Assembly: GCA_963204915.1 (NCBI GenBank)
Contig: CAUJHS010000061.1
Location: 1-64,000, forward strand
From: Planctomycetota bacterium
GTDB taxonomy: Bacteria > Planctomycetota > Planctomycetia > Pirellulales > Pirellulaceae
Length of the DNA stretch: 64,000 bases
Reading direction: 5' to 3'
Positions 33,825-43,375 of the stretch are shown here, piece by piece. The translations under genes and the position numbers were made by a program. Below the pieces are notes generated by a model. It was not told the DNA's origin. It made no database searches and saw only the letters and a list, made by a program, of their open reading frames with translations. Within the stretch, counting starts at the first letter, position 1. Each line of letters begins with the position of its first letter.

Positions 33825-35264
33825 TTGCGACGCCGTGACTTTCTTGCGCAAGTTGGCGTTTCAGCCATTGCCACCGGTTTATTGCCACGCGATTTGCTTG
33901 CGCATCCGGGGCATCATCCCGAAACCTGCGGCCCGTTGTATGCATCGCCCCAAGAGGCAATGCAAGCGGAGCGAGAGTCGGTCGCGTTCACCCCGGCCAT
34001 TTATGTCGGCACCGACATTCAGAAGCCCGACTATCTGGCGGTGATTGATCTCGATCCAAAATCGAAAACATACAGTCAGGTGATTCACCGGCTCTCGATG
34101 CCGAATCCTGGCGACGAACTGCATCACTTTGGGTGGAATGCGTGCAGCAGTTGCCATGGCGATCCTACCAAGTCGCGGCGTTACCTGGTTTTGCCGGGCC
34201 TGCGTTCCAGCCGCATTCATATCGTCGATGTGGAAGACCCGCGCCAGCCCAAGATGCACAAGGTGATTGAGCCGGACGAAATCAGACGGAAGACAAACCT
34301 TTCGGCGCCACACACAGTCCATTGCTTGCCCGACGGACACGTCATGCTTTCGATGTTGGGCAATGCACAAGGCGACGCGCCCGGCGGGTTCCTGTTGCTA
34401 GACGAGAACTTCGATATCGCCGGCCGCTGGGAGAAAAGCGGCGAAGGCATGGAGTTTAATTACGACTTCTGGTATCAACCGCGGCACAACGCAATGGTCA
34501 GCAGCGAGTGGGCCGCGCCCAACACTGTCAAGAATGGGTTCAACCTGGAAGACGTCAAAGCGGGCAAGTATGGCCATCGTTTACAGTTTTGGGATTGGGA
34601 GAATCGCAAAATCGTGCAAACGGTGGACTTGGGCGCCGAGGGCATGATCCCTCTCGAAGTGCGTTTCCACCACAATCCCGACAGTACCCACGGGTTCGTG
34701 GGCGCCGCGTTGTCCAGCGCGCTATGGCATTGGGAGAAGCAAGGCGACCAATGGAAGGCGGAGAAAGTAGCCCAGGTTGAACCTGTGGAAACCGCGGGTT
34801 GGCCGTTCCCCGTGCCTGGTTTGATTACCGACTTGCTTGTTTCGATGGATGACCGTTGGCTGTATCTTTCCAACTGGCTACATGGCGACATTCGCCAGTA
34901 CGATATCAGCAATCCGGCCAAACCGCGGCTGGCGGCGCAAGCGTGGCTGGGCGGCGTAATCGGCAAAAAGGCGCACGCGCGTGGCAAGGAACTCGTCGGC
35001 GGTCCGCAAATGCTGCAGCTTAGCCTGGATGGTAAACGCCTGTACGTGACCAATTCGCTTTACAGCAGTTGGGACAACCAATTCTATCCAGCCATTGCGA
35101 AACAGGGGTCGTACATGTTGCAGCTTGACTGCGATACCCAAAAAGGCGGCTTGACCCTCAACGAAGACTTCTACGTTGACTTTGGCCAAGAGCCGAACGG
35201 ACCTGCCCGCGCGCACGAAGTGCGATTCCCCGGCGGCGATTGCACTTCGGACATTTGGGTGTGA
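33825..35264 (+). CDS. Tat-exported selenium-binding protein 56 / methanethiol oxidase homologue
   Basis: A 479-residue protein, close to the length of human SELENBP1. The Tat signal is [17 protein letters not shown]. Family signatures include [12 protein letters not shown] with the CxxC pair, [31 protein letters not shown] and the C-terminal [10 protein letters not shown]. Bacterial MtoX is a copper enzyme that oxidises methanethiol to formaldehyde, hydrogen sulfide and hydrogen peroxide. That activity is inferred here from homology. The start codon is TTG at 33825 with GGAG about 9 nt before it; no in-frame ATG gives the Tat signal. It converges with the gamma-glutamyltransferase gene, 2 nt apart. 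Confidence 0.9.
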   Translation: MRRRDFLAQVGVSAIATGLLPRDLLAHPGHHPETCGPLYASPQEAMQAERESVAFTPAIYVGTDIQKPDYLAVIDLDPKSKTYSQVIHRLSMPNPGDELHHFGWNACSSCHGDPTKSRRYLVLPGLRSSRIHIVDVEDPRQPKMHKVIEPDEIRRKTNLSAPHTVHCLPDGHVMLSMLGNAQGDAPGGFLLLDENFDIAGRWEKSGEGMEFNYDFWYQPRHNAMVSSEWAAPNTVKNGFNLEDVKAGKYGHRLQFWDWENRKIVQTVDLGAEGMIPLEVRFHHNPDSTHGFVGAALSSALWHWEKQGDQWKAEKVAQVEPVETAGWPFPVPGLITDLLVSMDDRWLYLSNWLHGDIRQYDISNPAKPRLAAQAWLGGVIGKKAHARGKELVGGPQMLQLSLDGKRLYVTNSLYSSWDNQFYPAIAKQGSYMLQLDCDTQKGGLTLNEDFYVDFGQEPNGPARAHEVRFPGGDCTSDIWV

Positions 35265-35266
35265 GC

Positions 35267-37051
35267 TTAATAGCCCATCGCGGCGCCGTCTTTGCGGGCT
35301 TCCGAGGCGCCGTGGAGGACGCCGTTCTCCCAGTCGATCAAAATGCCTTGATAGCCGCCGCCATTACTGCGCGTGCGAATGACGACGTGCCCCATCTGGC
35401 GAAGCTTCTCCATCGCTTCGTCAGAAACGCCCGACTCCACCGTGAGCGTTCCCACGCCTTTGGCCGCCTCGCCGGTGGGCGTGGCGCTTCCTACGTGCTC
35501 CATGCGTGACGCGTCGCCTGCGGCTTGCACGTTCAATCCGAAGTCGATCAGGTTAACTAACACTTGCACGTGCCCCTGCGGCTGCATGTCGCCGCCCATG
35601 ACGCCGAAGCAAAACCAAGGCCGACCCTCTTTTGTGACCAACGCTGGAATGATGGTGTGGAACGGTCGCTTGCGCGGCTCTAAGCGATTGCGATGATGCT
35701 CGTCCAGCGCAAAAAGTTGCCCGCGGTTCTGAATCACAAATCCCACATTTCCCGGCGTGACTTTCGAGCCGAACCCATAGTAGTTACTTTGAATGAGCGA
35801 ACAACAATTGCGGTCTTTGTCAACCACGGTGAGATAGACGGTATCGCCGTGCCGCAGCGGTTCGTCGCCCGCAGCAACATCGACGGCCGCCCGATCCGGG
35901 GCGATGAGCCGGCGACGTTCCTGGGCGTACTCCTTCGAGATGAGCCAGTCCACCGGCACGTCGGCCATGGCAGGGTCGGTGTAATACTTGGCCCGGTCGG
36001 CAAAGGCGAGTTTCTTCGCTTCCGTAAACAAATGAATCCATTGCGGGTCGCCCGGCCGCATCGACTTTATGTTGTAGCCTTCCAGGATATTCAACATTTG
36101 TAAGGCGGCGATCCCCTGTCCGTTGGGCGGTAACTCCCATACCTCATAACCGCGGTAGTTTGTAGAGACGGGCTCGACCCATTCCGACCGATGTTCGCGC
36201 AAGTCTTCGCGCGACAGGTAACCGTCGTTCGCGGCGCTGAACTGGGCGATTATTTCGGCGATTTCGCCTTCGTAGAACGCTTTGGCGCCCTCCTTCGCGA
36301 TCCTGCGATACGACTTAGCCAAATTTGGATTACGAAACACCTCTCCCGCACCCGGAGCGCGACCTTCAATTAAGTAGGTTGTGGCGGAGTCGGGCCATTT
36401 CGACAATTCTTGCTCGGCGCCCTTCCAATAATGAGCGATCACTTCGGAGACAGGAAATCCTTCCTCCGCCGTTTCAATGGCTGGCTCGAGTAGGTCAGCA
36501 AGCTTCATTGCGCCAAATCGTTGCGAGAGTTCATCCCAACCGCTCACGCAACCCGGCACGCTCCAGGGCAGCAGGCCATCGAGAGGAATTTTATCTAGTC
36601 CTCGTTTGCGGAGTTCGTCACGCGAGATCGTTGCCGGGCTGCGTCCGCTGGCGTTCAGACCGTAGATTTTTTGCGTCTTGGCGTCCCACACGATGGCGAA
36701 CAAATCGCCGCCAATACCGCAACTCATAGGCTCCACCAACCCCAGCATGGCGTTGACGGCGATCGCCGCATCAACGGCGTTGCCACCCTGGCGCAGCACA
36801 TCGAGCCCCACTTGTGTGGCCCAAGGATGACTCGACGCGACCATGCCATGCCGCGCCATCGTTACCGACCGGCTTTGATGCGGCGGTCCCACCGGACGAT
36901 CATAGCCCGTGATGGCGGGGTTGAGTCGTTCCTCTGATTCTCGATCGTTCTCCTTTTTCGGTTCTTGCGCGTCAAGAGTCGGTGCGGGGGTCGTCATAAT
37001 CGCGGCGAGAATTGCGAGGAGAAAGATCCACGGCAAAGGATGTCGAGTCAT
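35267..37051 (-). CDS. ggt: Gamma-glutamyltransferase family protein
   Basis: A 594-residue exported Ntn-hydrolase precursor. Residues about 1-28 form a signal peptide (MTRHPLPWIFLLAILAAI). The precursor should self-cleave before Thr404 in HGDTVYLTVVDKD, giving the small subunit. Typical features are GGNAVDAAIAVNAMLGLVEP, PNGQGIAALQMLNIL and GVMGGDMQPQGHVQVL. The family cleaves gamma-glutamyl bonds such as that in glutathione; the exact substrate is unclear. The ATG at 37051 overlaps the stop of the preceding gene as ATGA, so the two are probably translationally coupled. The longer open frame upstream is antisense-like and not used. Confidence 0.92.
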   Translation of the reverse strand: MTRHPLPWIFLLAILAAIMTTPAPTLDAQEPKKENDRESEERLNPAITGYDRPVGPPHQSRSVTMARHGMVASSHPWATQVGLDVLRQGGNAVDAAIAVNAMLGLVEPMSCGIGGDLFAIVWDAKTQKIYGLNASGRSPATISRDELRKRGLDKIPLDGLLPWSVPGCVSGWDELSQRFGAMKLADLLEPAIETAEEGFPVSEVIAHYWKGAEQELSKWPDSATTYLIEGRAPGAGEVFRNPNLAKSYRRIAKEGAKAFYEGEIAEIIAQFSAANDGYLSREDLREHRSEWVEPVSTNYRGYEVWELPPNGQGIAALQMLNILEGYNIKSMRPGDPQWIHLFTEAKKLAFADRAKYYTDPAMADVPVDWLISKEYAQERRRLIAPDRAAVDVAAGDEPLRHGDTVYLTVVDKDRNCCSLIQSNYYGFGSKVTPGNVGFVIQNRGQLFALDEHHRNRLEPRKRPFHTIIPALVTKEGRPWFCFGVMGGDMQPQGHVQVLVNLIDFGLNVQAAGDASRMEHVGSATPTGEAAKGVGTLTVESGVSDEAMEKLRQMGHVVIRTRSNGGGYQGILIDWENGVLHGASEARKDGAAMGY

Positions 37052-37560
37052 GATTGCCCTGGGATTACGGGGTTCACTTGCTCGGGACGAAGGGTCAACG
37101 GCAAACCAGCCCGCTGCATCTGCCGCGCCCAGCCAATCACGCGATGCGATTGTAGGATGACCACGGCCAAGATTACCAAACCACAAACGTTCAACTGGAC
37201 CAAGTTGCCGACGAGTGAAACGTAGCTCAATCCCAAGCCAACGTACACCGCCCAAAGGTGCTTAAGGCACGCAAGCACTCCGAGTGTAAACCAAGCGACG
37301 CCGATTGCCAGGAATACAATTCCCGCAATGGGAGGCCCGTACACACTTCCGCCAAGGTCGCCCCCCCACATGATGGCCAGTCCAATCGCGAGGATCAACA
37401 GCCCAATCAGCCCCCAAAAGACTCCGAGGGCTTGAATCTCACGCCGAAAGCGTTTGACTGTTTCCGCATCCACTTCGGACGAGTGATAACCCGGCGCCAA
37501 CTCGCCGCCCTCGCTGGAGGGTGGTGCGTAGGGGTTTTCATCGGCAGGAGGCCTTGGCAT
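37048..37560 (-). CDS. Small membrane protein with N-terminal NPYAPP motif
   Basis: A 170-residue protein. The amino terminus has NPYAPP, a motif repeatedly seen at the start of planctomycete membrane proteins, then a hydrophilic segment to about residue 40 and four transmembrane helices (about 45-65, 75-95, 100-120, 125-140). Function is unknown. Its last codon overlaps the start of the gamma-glutamyltransferase gene, so the products may act together or the overlap may set expression. Confidence 0.75.
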   Translation of the reverse strand: MPRPPADENPYAPPSSEGGELAPGYHSSEVDAETVKRFRREIQALGVFWGLIGLLILAIGLAIMWGGDLGGSVYGPPIAGIVFLAIGVAWFTLGVLACLKHLWAVYVGLGLSYVSLVGNLVQLNVCGLVILAVVILQSHRVIGWARQMQRAGLPLTLRPEQVNPVIPGQS

Positions 37561-37795
37561 CGCTTCGCTCGGTTCGTCACGGCAAAACGATCAACGTAAA
37601 GGAGAGCTAGCCAAGATGCAAGAAAAACGCCCTTTCGGTAGTGGGTGCATTGAAATCCGCTGCCACGCGCTGGCGTGCATTCTTGCGAGGAATAGTGCGT
37701 TAGCGCAGGGACCGACAGCCGCAGTTTACAACGGCGCGTACGGCCAGTGGTTTATGCAGGACGGAGAATGCCGCGCTTGCCGCCAGTTGCTCAAG

Positions 37796-37834
37796 AAAAC
37801 GAAAAACCGCCGCGGACCCAGACCGCGGCGGTTT
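37796..37834 (-). terminator. Rho-independent terminator of the secretin gene
   Basis: AAACCGCCGCGG (37804-37815) and CCGCGGCGGTTT (37823-37834) form a perfect 12-bp stem with a 7-nt loop. On the minus strand the stem runs into TTTTTCGTTTTC, a U-run. It lies about 30 nt after the secretin stop codon. The rest of the 305-bp gap 37561-37865 contains no supported gene. Confidence 0.85.
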
Positions 37835-37865
37835 GTCGATTCATCGCTTGTCGCCAAGCGAATCA

Positions 37866-40800
37866 TCACGGATTCGGGATGTCGATTCCCAGGTTCGCTT
37901 CTTCTTCCTCCTGGATGATGATGCGCGGCGTGACCATCATCATCAAGCTTTGCGTGCTGCGGCCGATACCGACGTTCTTGAACAACCGGCTGACGTAAGG
38001 CACTTTGCTCAAGAGCGGCAACCCACGTTCGTTGCGGCCTTCTTGAAGCCGCTTGATGCCGCCTAGGAGCACGGTGCCTCCATCGGGCACGCTGACCGTG
38101 GTGGTGACCGTGGTGAAGGCGAACGTCGGCAACTGGACCGTGGTGCCTTCCTCGATGGTCACAACATCGTCCTCATCCGTGTCGGGATCGTCGTCCTGGT
38201 CGCCCCGCACGGTCTTCTTCTTGCCGTTGAAGGTGAATTCCTCCACTTGTCCAATCTGGCTGAAGAAGGGCACCAGGGTCAGTCGTACAAACCGGCGATC
38301 GTTCGACACGACGGCTTGCACCGAGAGCGACGTTCCTTCGCTGAGCACCACGACCACCGGAGCATGGGCGGCGGCGAAGTCGCCCACGACCGGGATCACG
38401 CTCGTCACGAAGGGCCGTTGCGTGGTGTCCGACACGAATGCTTGTTGACCGTTGAACAGCGTCACTTTCGGGGCTTGCAGCACGTTGGTGCGGGAGTCGC
38501 CCTGGGCGGCTTGGAGGAGGAAGAACACCTCAATGTCGCTCAGGATCGCGAACCCGAAGTTCGCAGCCGTGGCCGGGTCAAACCCGCCGAACTGCGGCAC
38601 CGCGGAGCCGAAACTGCCTTGCGTGAATGACAAGTCGCCGTCGGTGGTAAAGGCGCCCGTGGGATCCAAACCGACCGCCATGCTGGGGCCGGTGTCGTCC
38701 GGTGGATTGGCCAGCAAGTTCGGGGCGACGTTGTCGTCAATGTCGAACTCGAAATCGATACCGATCCGTTCAAAGAAGCTGTCGTTGATCGTGATGAACC
38801 GCACTTCGATCGTCACTTGCAAGTCCTGCAAGCGTCGGAGTTGCTCCAGCAGATCGGCGATCTGTTCGTGGATTTCCTGTGTTTGACTGATGACCAACGA
38901 CAAGTTGCCCGCGAAAGGTTGGACAGCTCCAGGCCCGCCCACTTCGTCCCAGCTCTCGGGGGCGATGGTGGCCGTGACCAGTTCGATCAGCGAGTCGTAG
39001 TCGGCCGCCACACCGCCGCCCAATCCGCCGGGGCCAAAGCCCAGGGGCTGCTGGGCCCGCGCTCCGCCGGCCATCGAGGGAATCGAACCGTTCGGGCTCA
39101 TCTGAGCAAGGGCCAAGGGATTGATGGCGCCGGGCTCTGCATCGTTCTGAGCCATCACGGTCAGCGGCACCGTGCCCGCTCCGCCGAACGCCTGGCCATA
39201 CGGCATGGCGCTGTGGGCGGCGCGAATGGCGCCGGGCAAGCCCATGTTGTAGCTAGGCACAAAGTTGGGAATCGGAATCACCAGGTCGCCTACGTTGTAC
39301 ACTTTGGTAATGACATCGGAGCGACGCACGGTTTCGCTGGTGATTTCCAACACTTCGTTGCGAATCACGTAGCTCAGGTGCAGCGGTTCGAGAATCAAGT
39401 TCAGGGCCGACCGCAGCGACACCGGCTCCCGCAATTGGATATTGATGGGCATGTCGCTCGTGACGCCCTCGGCGTTCAGACCTTCCTCGTTCAAGTGGAA
39501 GTTGACGCCCACGGCAGCGCTGAGGATGTCCATCACTTCCGACAGCGGCTGGTTCTCAAATCGCACGTCAACCGGTTCTTTAAGCACGTCTTGGATTTTG
39601 ATTTCCGCTGGGCTAAGTCGCCGCCCCTGTTCTTGCAGCCATTGACGGCGCGTCTTGGTCAATTGGCTCCACTGAGTCGCATCGCCAAATTGCAGCGGAT
39701 CGCGATCGTCAAAGGGCGTGGCCGACTCGTCCACGGAGGTGAGTGCGTCCATGAAATTGCCTTGCTGCTCCGCTCGGAGCGAGCGGCGCGATTCGTACGC
39801 TTTGACGAAGCGTGACTTCCACACCATGGCGGTCACGACTTCTTCTTCGGGAGCGATTTCCCGAGCCTGGTTGGCCACCATCTCGGCCTCGGCCCAGCGT
39901 TCCTGATCCATCAACTTGTTGAATTCCTCGACAAGTTGGGCAAGTCGGTCTTGCGACGCCAGTCGCATGGCCCGTTCACGGTCGATTTCTTCGAGCTTGG
40001 TCTTGTTCTCGGCCTTGAGTTCGATGTCGGCTCGGTTCTGATCGATGTAGACCTCCATCTTGTCGATGGTGCGGTCGATGATGACCAAGAGTTGCTTACG
40101 CGACTTGGGACTCAGCTCAGAGTTGATGACACGCTCGCGAACTTTCTTGACGCGGTCCAGCCCTCCCAGGGGGTTGGCGTTCATGATCGCCTCGGACTCG
40201 CGAATCTCGACGTTCACTTCACGCGACAGTCGCTGGAAGGCGGCCAGATCATCCGCATTGGCGGTTGGTTCGAGGGGAGCGGGCTCGTTACCCGCAGGCA
40301 TGGGTTGTGGCCCCACGGCTCGCAGCAAACCGAGGTGGTCTTGCAATCGCTGACGGGTCAGCGGATCGAGCGTTGCTTCATGTTTCCAAGCCTCATGGAA
40401 GAACTTCAGAGCTTGCTCTCGCTCCTGGCGTTGCAGGGCATTCAAGCCGGCCTCATAGAGTTCTTGTCCTTTGCTTCGTGCAATGGCGTTGGGAATGGGA
40501 CCGAGGCCCGGTGTAATCGGCGCCTGTGTCGCGGCCGGCATATTGCGTGTGGTGTCGTTCTGCGGCACATAGGGAACCGGCTGCACAGGAAAGACGCCCG
40601 GAGTTTTGTCATTTGCACCATTTTCGACCGTGAAGGCGCCGGCGGGCATGACCGCCACACCGCGACGATTCATCTCGCGTTCGACTTCCATGAGTAGCGC
40701 CCAAGGCGGCGTTTCTCCCTTGGCGAAAGCCGTGTTGGGCACTTGCATGTCGCGAGCTTGCGAGGCAAGTCGATGAGCCGTGGTCAAGTCGCCCCGATCC

Positions 40801-41636
40801 ATCGCGGCCCGAGCTTCGGCGACCAATCGCAAGGCGGCGGCCTTTGAATCGCTTCGGCCCGAGGTGGCGCCGGCAGGGCTTTCACTGTCAGGAGCAGGCA
40901 AACGACGCATCGCCCCATTGAATTCACCGGTTCGAGGCTCGGACGCTCCCGCAGGAGCATTGTTGCCCAGAAGCGGATGATTGTTCGAGGGAATGGCATA
41001 GGGGTTCGTCACCAAAGACCCCGGGAAAGGACTAGCCACCGAGTTCGGCGCCTGACTCCGCAAGAGTGCAGGCAATGACTCGCGATCGGCGGCGGCCGCT
41101 TGATCGGGCGAGATCGTCGGTGCGGCTGGCTGCGTCGGCGCGGCAGCCAACTCTTGCACCGAGACGCCCGCCTGACGCAAGGCGTCGGCCAGTTGCTGCG
41201 GCGAGTATTCGCCAGGAGCAAACTGAGCGTTGGTCGCCTTGGCCTTGCGATACCAATGCAAGGCGGCGACCGTGTCGCCAGCGCTAATGGCCGCCCTGCC
41301 CTTCTCTAAGTAGGTTCGGGCCTGCTCGGGCTCGGTGTGGGTCAGGCGGTTGAAGGCTGCTTCGCGTTGCCGCGCCGCAAACGGATCGGCCGGTCGGGCT
41401 TCGGCCGCCGGCGATGTCATTCGCGGCAGCAGTCCGCCAGGCCCGGTTTGTCCTAACGCCCACGCTGCGGCGCCAGCCGGCCACACAAGCGCTTCGGCAA
41501 GGCCGGTCGAACTGGACAGCGTGATGCTCAGCGCGGCAAGGCCGGCTAGCCAAGGTGCGGTGGCGTTCAACGCGCTTCTCCTTCTTCGAGATGCACGAAA
41601 TCCAAGGGGGTGTAACATAGGTACCCTCGCCGACAA
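37866..41636 (-). CDS. Type II/III secretion system secretin-like protein
   Basis: A 1256-residue outer-membrane secretin precursor, about twice the GspD length. Residues about 1-50 contain a hydrophobic export signal; an ATG at 41618 is an alternative start. Residues about 80-680 are TPR-like and helical with Pro-rich linkers. The STN/N-domain (VDVRFENQPLSEVMDILSAA to HLSYVIRNEVLEITSE) lies at about 685-775. The secretin barrel domain is at about 950-1245, ending in VPDGGTVLLGGIKR and LPLLSKVPYVSRLFKN. Secretins form the outer-membrane channel for type II secretion or type IV pili. No other secretion gene is adjacent. A strong terminator follows. Confidence 0.9.
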   Translation of the reverse strand: MSARVPMLHPLGFRASRRRRSALNATAPWLAGLAALSITLSSSTGLAEALVWPAGAAAWALGQTGPGGLLPRMTSPAAEARPADPFAARQREAAFNRLTHTEPEQARTYLEKGRAAISAGDTVAALHWYRKAKATNAQFAPGEYSPQQLADALRQAGVSVQELAAAPTQPAAPTISPDQAAAADRESLPALLRSQAPNSVASPFPGSLVTNPYAIPSNNHPLLGNNAPAGASEPRTGEFNGAMRRLPAPDSESPAGATSGRSDSKAAALRLVAEARAAMDRGDLTTAHRLASQARDMQVPNTAFAKGETPPWALLMEVEREMNRRGVAVMPAGAFTVENGANDKTPGVFPVQPVPYVPQNDTTRNMPAATQAPITPGLGPIPNAIARSKGQELYEAGLNALQRQEREQALKFFHEAWKHEATLDPLTRQRLQDHLGLLRAVGPQPMPAGNEPAPLEPTANADDLAAFQRLSREVNVEIRESEAIMNANPLGGLDRVKKVRERVINSELSPKSRKQLLVIIDRTIDKMEVYIDQNRADIELKAENKTKLEEIDRERAMRLASQDRLAQLVEEFNKLMDQERWAEAEMVANQAREIAPEEEVVTAMVWKSRFVKAYESRRSLRAEQQGNFMDALTSVDESATPFDDRDPLQFGDATQWSQLTKTRRQWLQEQGRRLSPAEIKIQDVLKEPVDVRFENQPLSEVMDILSAAVGVNFHLNEEGLNAEGVTSDMPINIQLREPVSLRSALNLILEPLHLSYVIRNEVLEITSETVRRSDVITKVYNVGDLVIPIPNFVPSYNMGLPGAIRAAHSAMPYGQAFGGAGTVPLTVMAQNDAEPGAINPLALAQMSPNGSIPSMAGGARAQQPLGFGPGGLGGGVAADYDSLIELVTATIAPESWDEVGGPGAVQPFAGNLSLVISQTQEIHEQIADLLEQLRRLQDLQVTIEVRFITINDSFFERIGIDFEFDIDDNVAPNLLANPPDDTGPSMAVGLDPTGAFTTDGDLSFTQGSFGSAVPQFGGFDPATAANFGFAILSDIEVFFLLQAAQGDSRTNVLQAPKVTLFNGQQAFVSDTTQRPFVTSVIPVVGDFAAAHAPVVVVLSEGTSLSVQAVVSNDRRFVRLTLVPFFSQIGQVEEFTFNGKKKTVRGDQDDDPDTDEDDVVTIEEGTTVQLPTFAFTTVTTTVSVPDGGTVLLGGIKRLQEGRNERGLPLLSKVPYVSRLFKNVGIGRSTQSLMMMVTPRIIIQEEEEANLGIDIPNP

Positions 41637-42062
41637 CGCCTCGCGCTCGCCCGAGATGCTCGCGCTGCTCGACCCGTCGTGCGCACCATGTGCGCACCGT
41701 CAAGCCCCTCAAGCGCGCGAAGCCGCCCCGTGCGAGGCGCCGTCAAGACAGAATTTCTACAACTACCGATGTGGTTTTGGACAAGGGCGGGTAAATACCG
41801 CCGGTGGCCCTACGGGTCAAGCCCGTATGTCAGAAGTATCGGTTGTCCTGAAAGTGCGCGTTAGGAAAAATGGGCGGTAAACCACGAACCTTAACGGTAA
41901 CAACAAGTCTGCCGATAAAACGGGAAAACCGGGTAAACCGCATTTCACTCAATTCACGGTGAGCCCATCACACTCCCCTTCCTTGGGGAATCTGTATCAG
42001 CTCAACATGATGGCCCGAAAGCCGGCGTCACTCTTTTCCTGAAAAAACAAGGTTAGGGCGCA
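41637..42062. other. Intergenic region between purK and the secretin gene
   Basis: This 426-bp gap contains a perfect TACGGG/CCCGTA hairpin with a 5-nt loop (41811-41827) and a CCCC/GGGG hairpin (41974-41988). It also holds short AAACGGG, AAACCGGG and TAAACCG segments near 41920-41940. It should hold the secretin promoter, but no clear -35/-10 pair is seen. No supported ORF. Confidence 0.45.
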
Positions 42063-43211
42063 TTATTGCTGCATGAGGGCTGCTCGGGCTGCGAGTGCGC
42101 GTTCCGTCGCTTCCTGGGGACTTGCACCCAACGCCGTCAAATGGCCCATTTTTCGGCCAGGCAGAGGTTTCCGTTTGCCGTAAAGATGAAGTTTGACTTC
42201 TCGGGATGCGAGAGCCGCCTCCCAGCGTGGCTCGCCGTGTTTCCACAAATCCCCTAACAAGTTGACCATCGCCGCGGGCGCGAGTAGCCGGTCAGAGCCC
42301 AAGGGCAGACCGCAAATCGCTCGGACTTGTTGCTCAAATTGACAGGTAACACAGGCGTCAATCGTCAAATGCCCCGAATTGTGCGGCCGTGGAGCAAGTT
42401 CATTAATCAACAGCCGACCGTCGCGTGTTAGAAAGAACTCGACGCATAACACCCCCACAACGTCAAGTTGCGTCATGACCGCTTGGGCGATGTCGACCGC
42501 GTCTTTGGCAATCGAAGAATTCAATTCTGCGGGGTACACCGAAAGATCAAGGATATGATTCGCATGACGGTTGCTGATCGGTCCGTAATGGGCGATCGAG
42601 CCATCGATACCGCGCGCGGCAACCACCGAAAGCTCCTGGTCGAAATCGATGAAAGACTCCAAGATCGCTTCCTGCGTTCCAAGTTGACGCCAAACGGTTT
42701 CGGGGGAGTCGTTGGGCGTGATACGCACTTGCCCTTTGCCGTCATACCCCCAGGCGGCGGTTTTCAAGACGGCCGGGCAACCCAATTCAATCAAAGCGCT
42801 CGTCAGCTCGGTCGAATTGTGAACCGCTCGAAACGGCGTGACGGGAAAACCTGCCGCTGCGAGGGTCGACTTCTCCCTCAGTCGATGTTGCGTCACATGC
42901 AAGACGCTGTAATCCGGTCGCACCGGCGCAAACCGTGCGGCGGTTTCCGCAGTCAACGCTGGCACGTTCTCGAACTCAAACGTGACGACCTGAACCTCTC
43001 GGGCAAAGCGCGCCACGGCGTCCAAATCGTCGTACGAGCCAGTGATTTCGAGATCAGCCACATGACCCGTGGGTGAGTCTTCGTCGGGCGAGAAAACGTG
43101 CACGCGATAACCCATTTGCCGCGCCGCAAGCGCAAACATGCGGCCTAGTTGACCGCTGCCCAACACGCCTAAAGTTGCGCCAGGAAGTATTGATGCAGGC
43201 ATTCCAGCCAT
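42063..43211 (-). CDS. purK: 5-(carboxyamino)imidazole ribonucleotide synthase
   Basis: ATP-dependent carboxylation of AIR to N5-CAIR in purine biosynthesis. About 382 residues in the ATP-grasp fold: nucleotide-binding GVLGSGQLGRMFALAARQMGY, KTAAWGYDGKGQ in the ATP lid, and CVEFFLTRDGRLLINELAPRPHNSGH near the metal site. Starts at 43211 (MAGMPAS) or 43202 both fit; the upstream 49 codons are not family-like. PurE, the usual partner, is not adjacent. The gene is divergent from the dihydroorotase homologue. Confidence 0.94.
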   Translation of the reverse strand: MAGMPASILPGATLGVLGSGQLGRMFALAARQMGYRVHVFSPDEDSPTGHVADLEITGSYDDLDAVARFAREVQVVTFEFENVPALTAETAARFAPVRPDYSVLHVTQHRLREKSTLAAAGFPVTPFRAVHNSTELTSALIELGCPAVLKTAAWGYDGKGQVRITPNDSPETVWRQLGTQEAILESFIDFDQELSVVAARGIDGSIAHYGPISNRHANHILDLSVYPAELNSSIAKDAVDIAQAVMTQLDVVGVLCVEFFLTRDGRLLINELAPRPHNSGHLTIDACVTCQFEQQVRAICGLPLGSDRLLAPAAMVNLLGDLWKHGEPRWEAALASREVKLHLYGKRKPLPGRKMGHLTALGASPQEATERALAARAALMQQ

Positions 43212-43375
43212 CGGGAAACAAGAACCAGAAACCATCCAGGAATTATCGGGGGAACATCGCAAGCGAGCGTCGCCGGCCATTACCGATTGCGTTGGGCGCC
43301 GTTGCATGACGCGTCCCGAATCAGTACCGTAGCGAAAACTCGACTTCCGGAAAACCACCTCGCCAAAATTCCGCC

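Noticed and set aside
37616-37918. Plus-strand ORF with an AAGGAG-like sequence before its ATG
   Set aside because: The frame runs through the secretin terminator hairpin and the antisense of the secretin 3' end; composition is Arg/Cys-rich and not protein-like.
42063-43211. Missing purE beside purK as a sign of pathway loss
   Set aside because: purE and purK are often unlinked in planctomycetes, so absence in one window says nothing about the genome.
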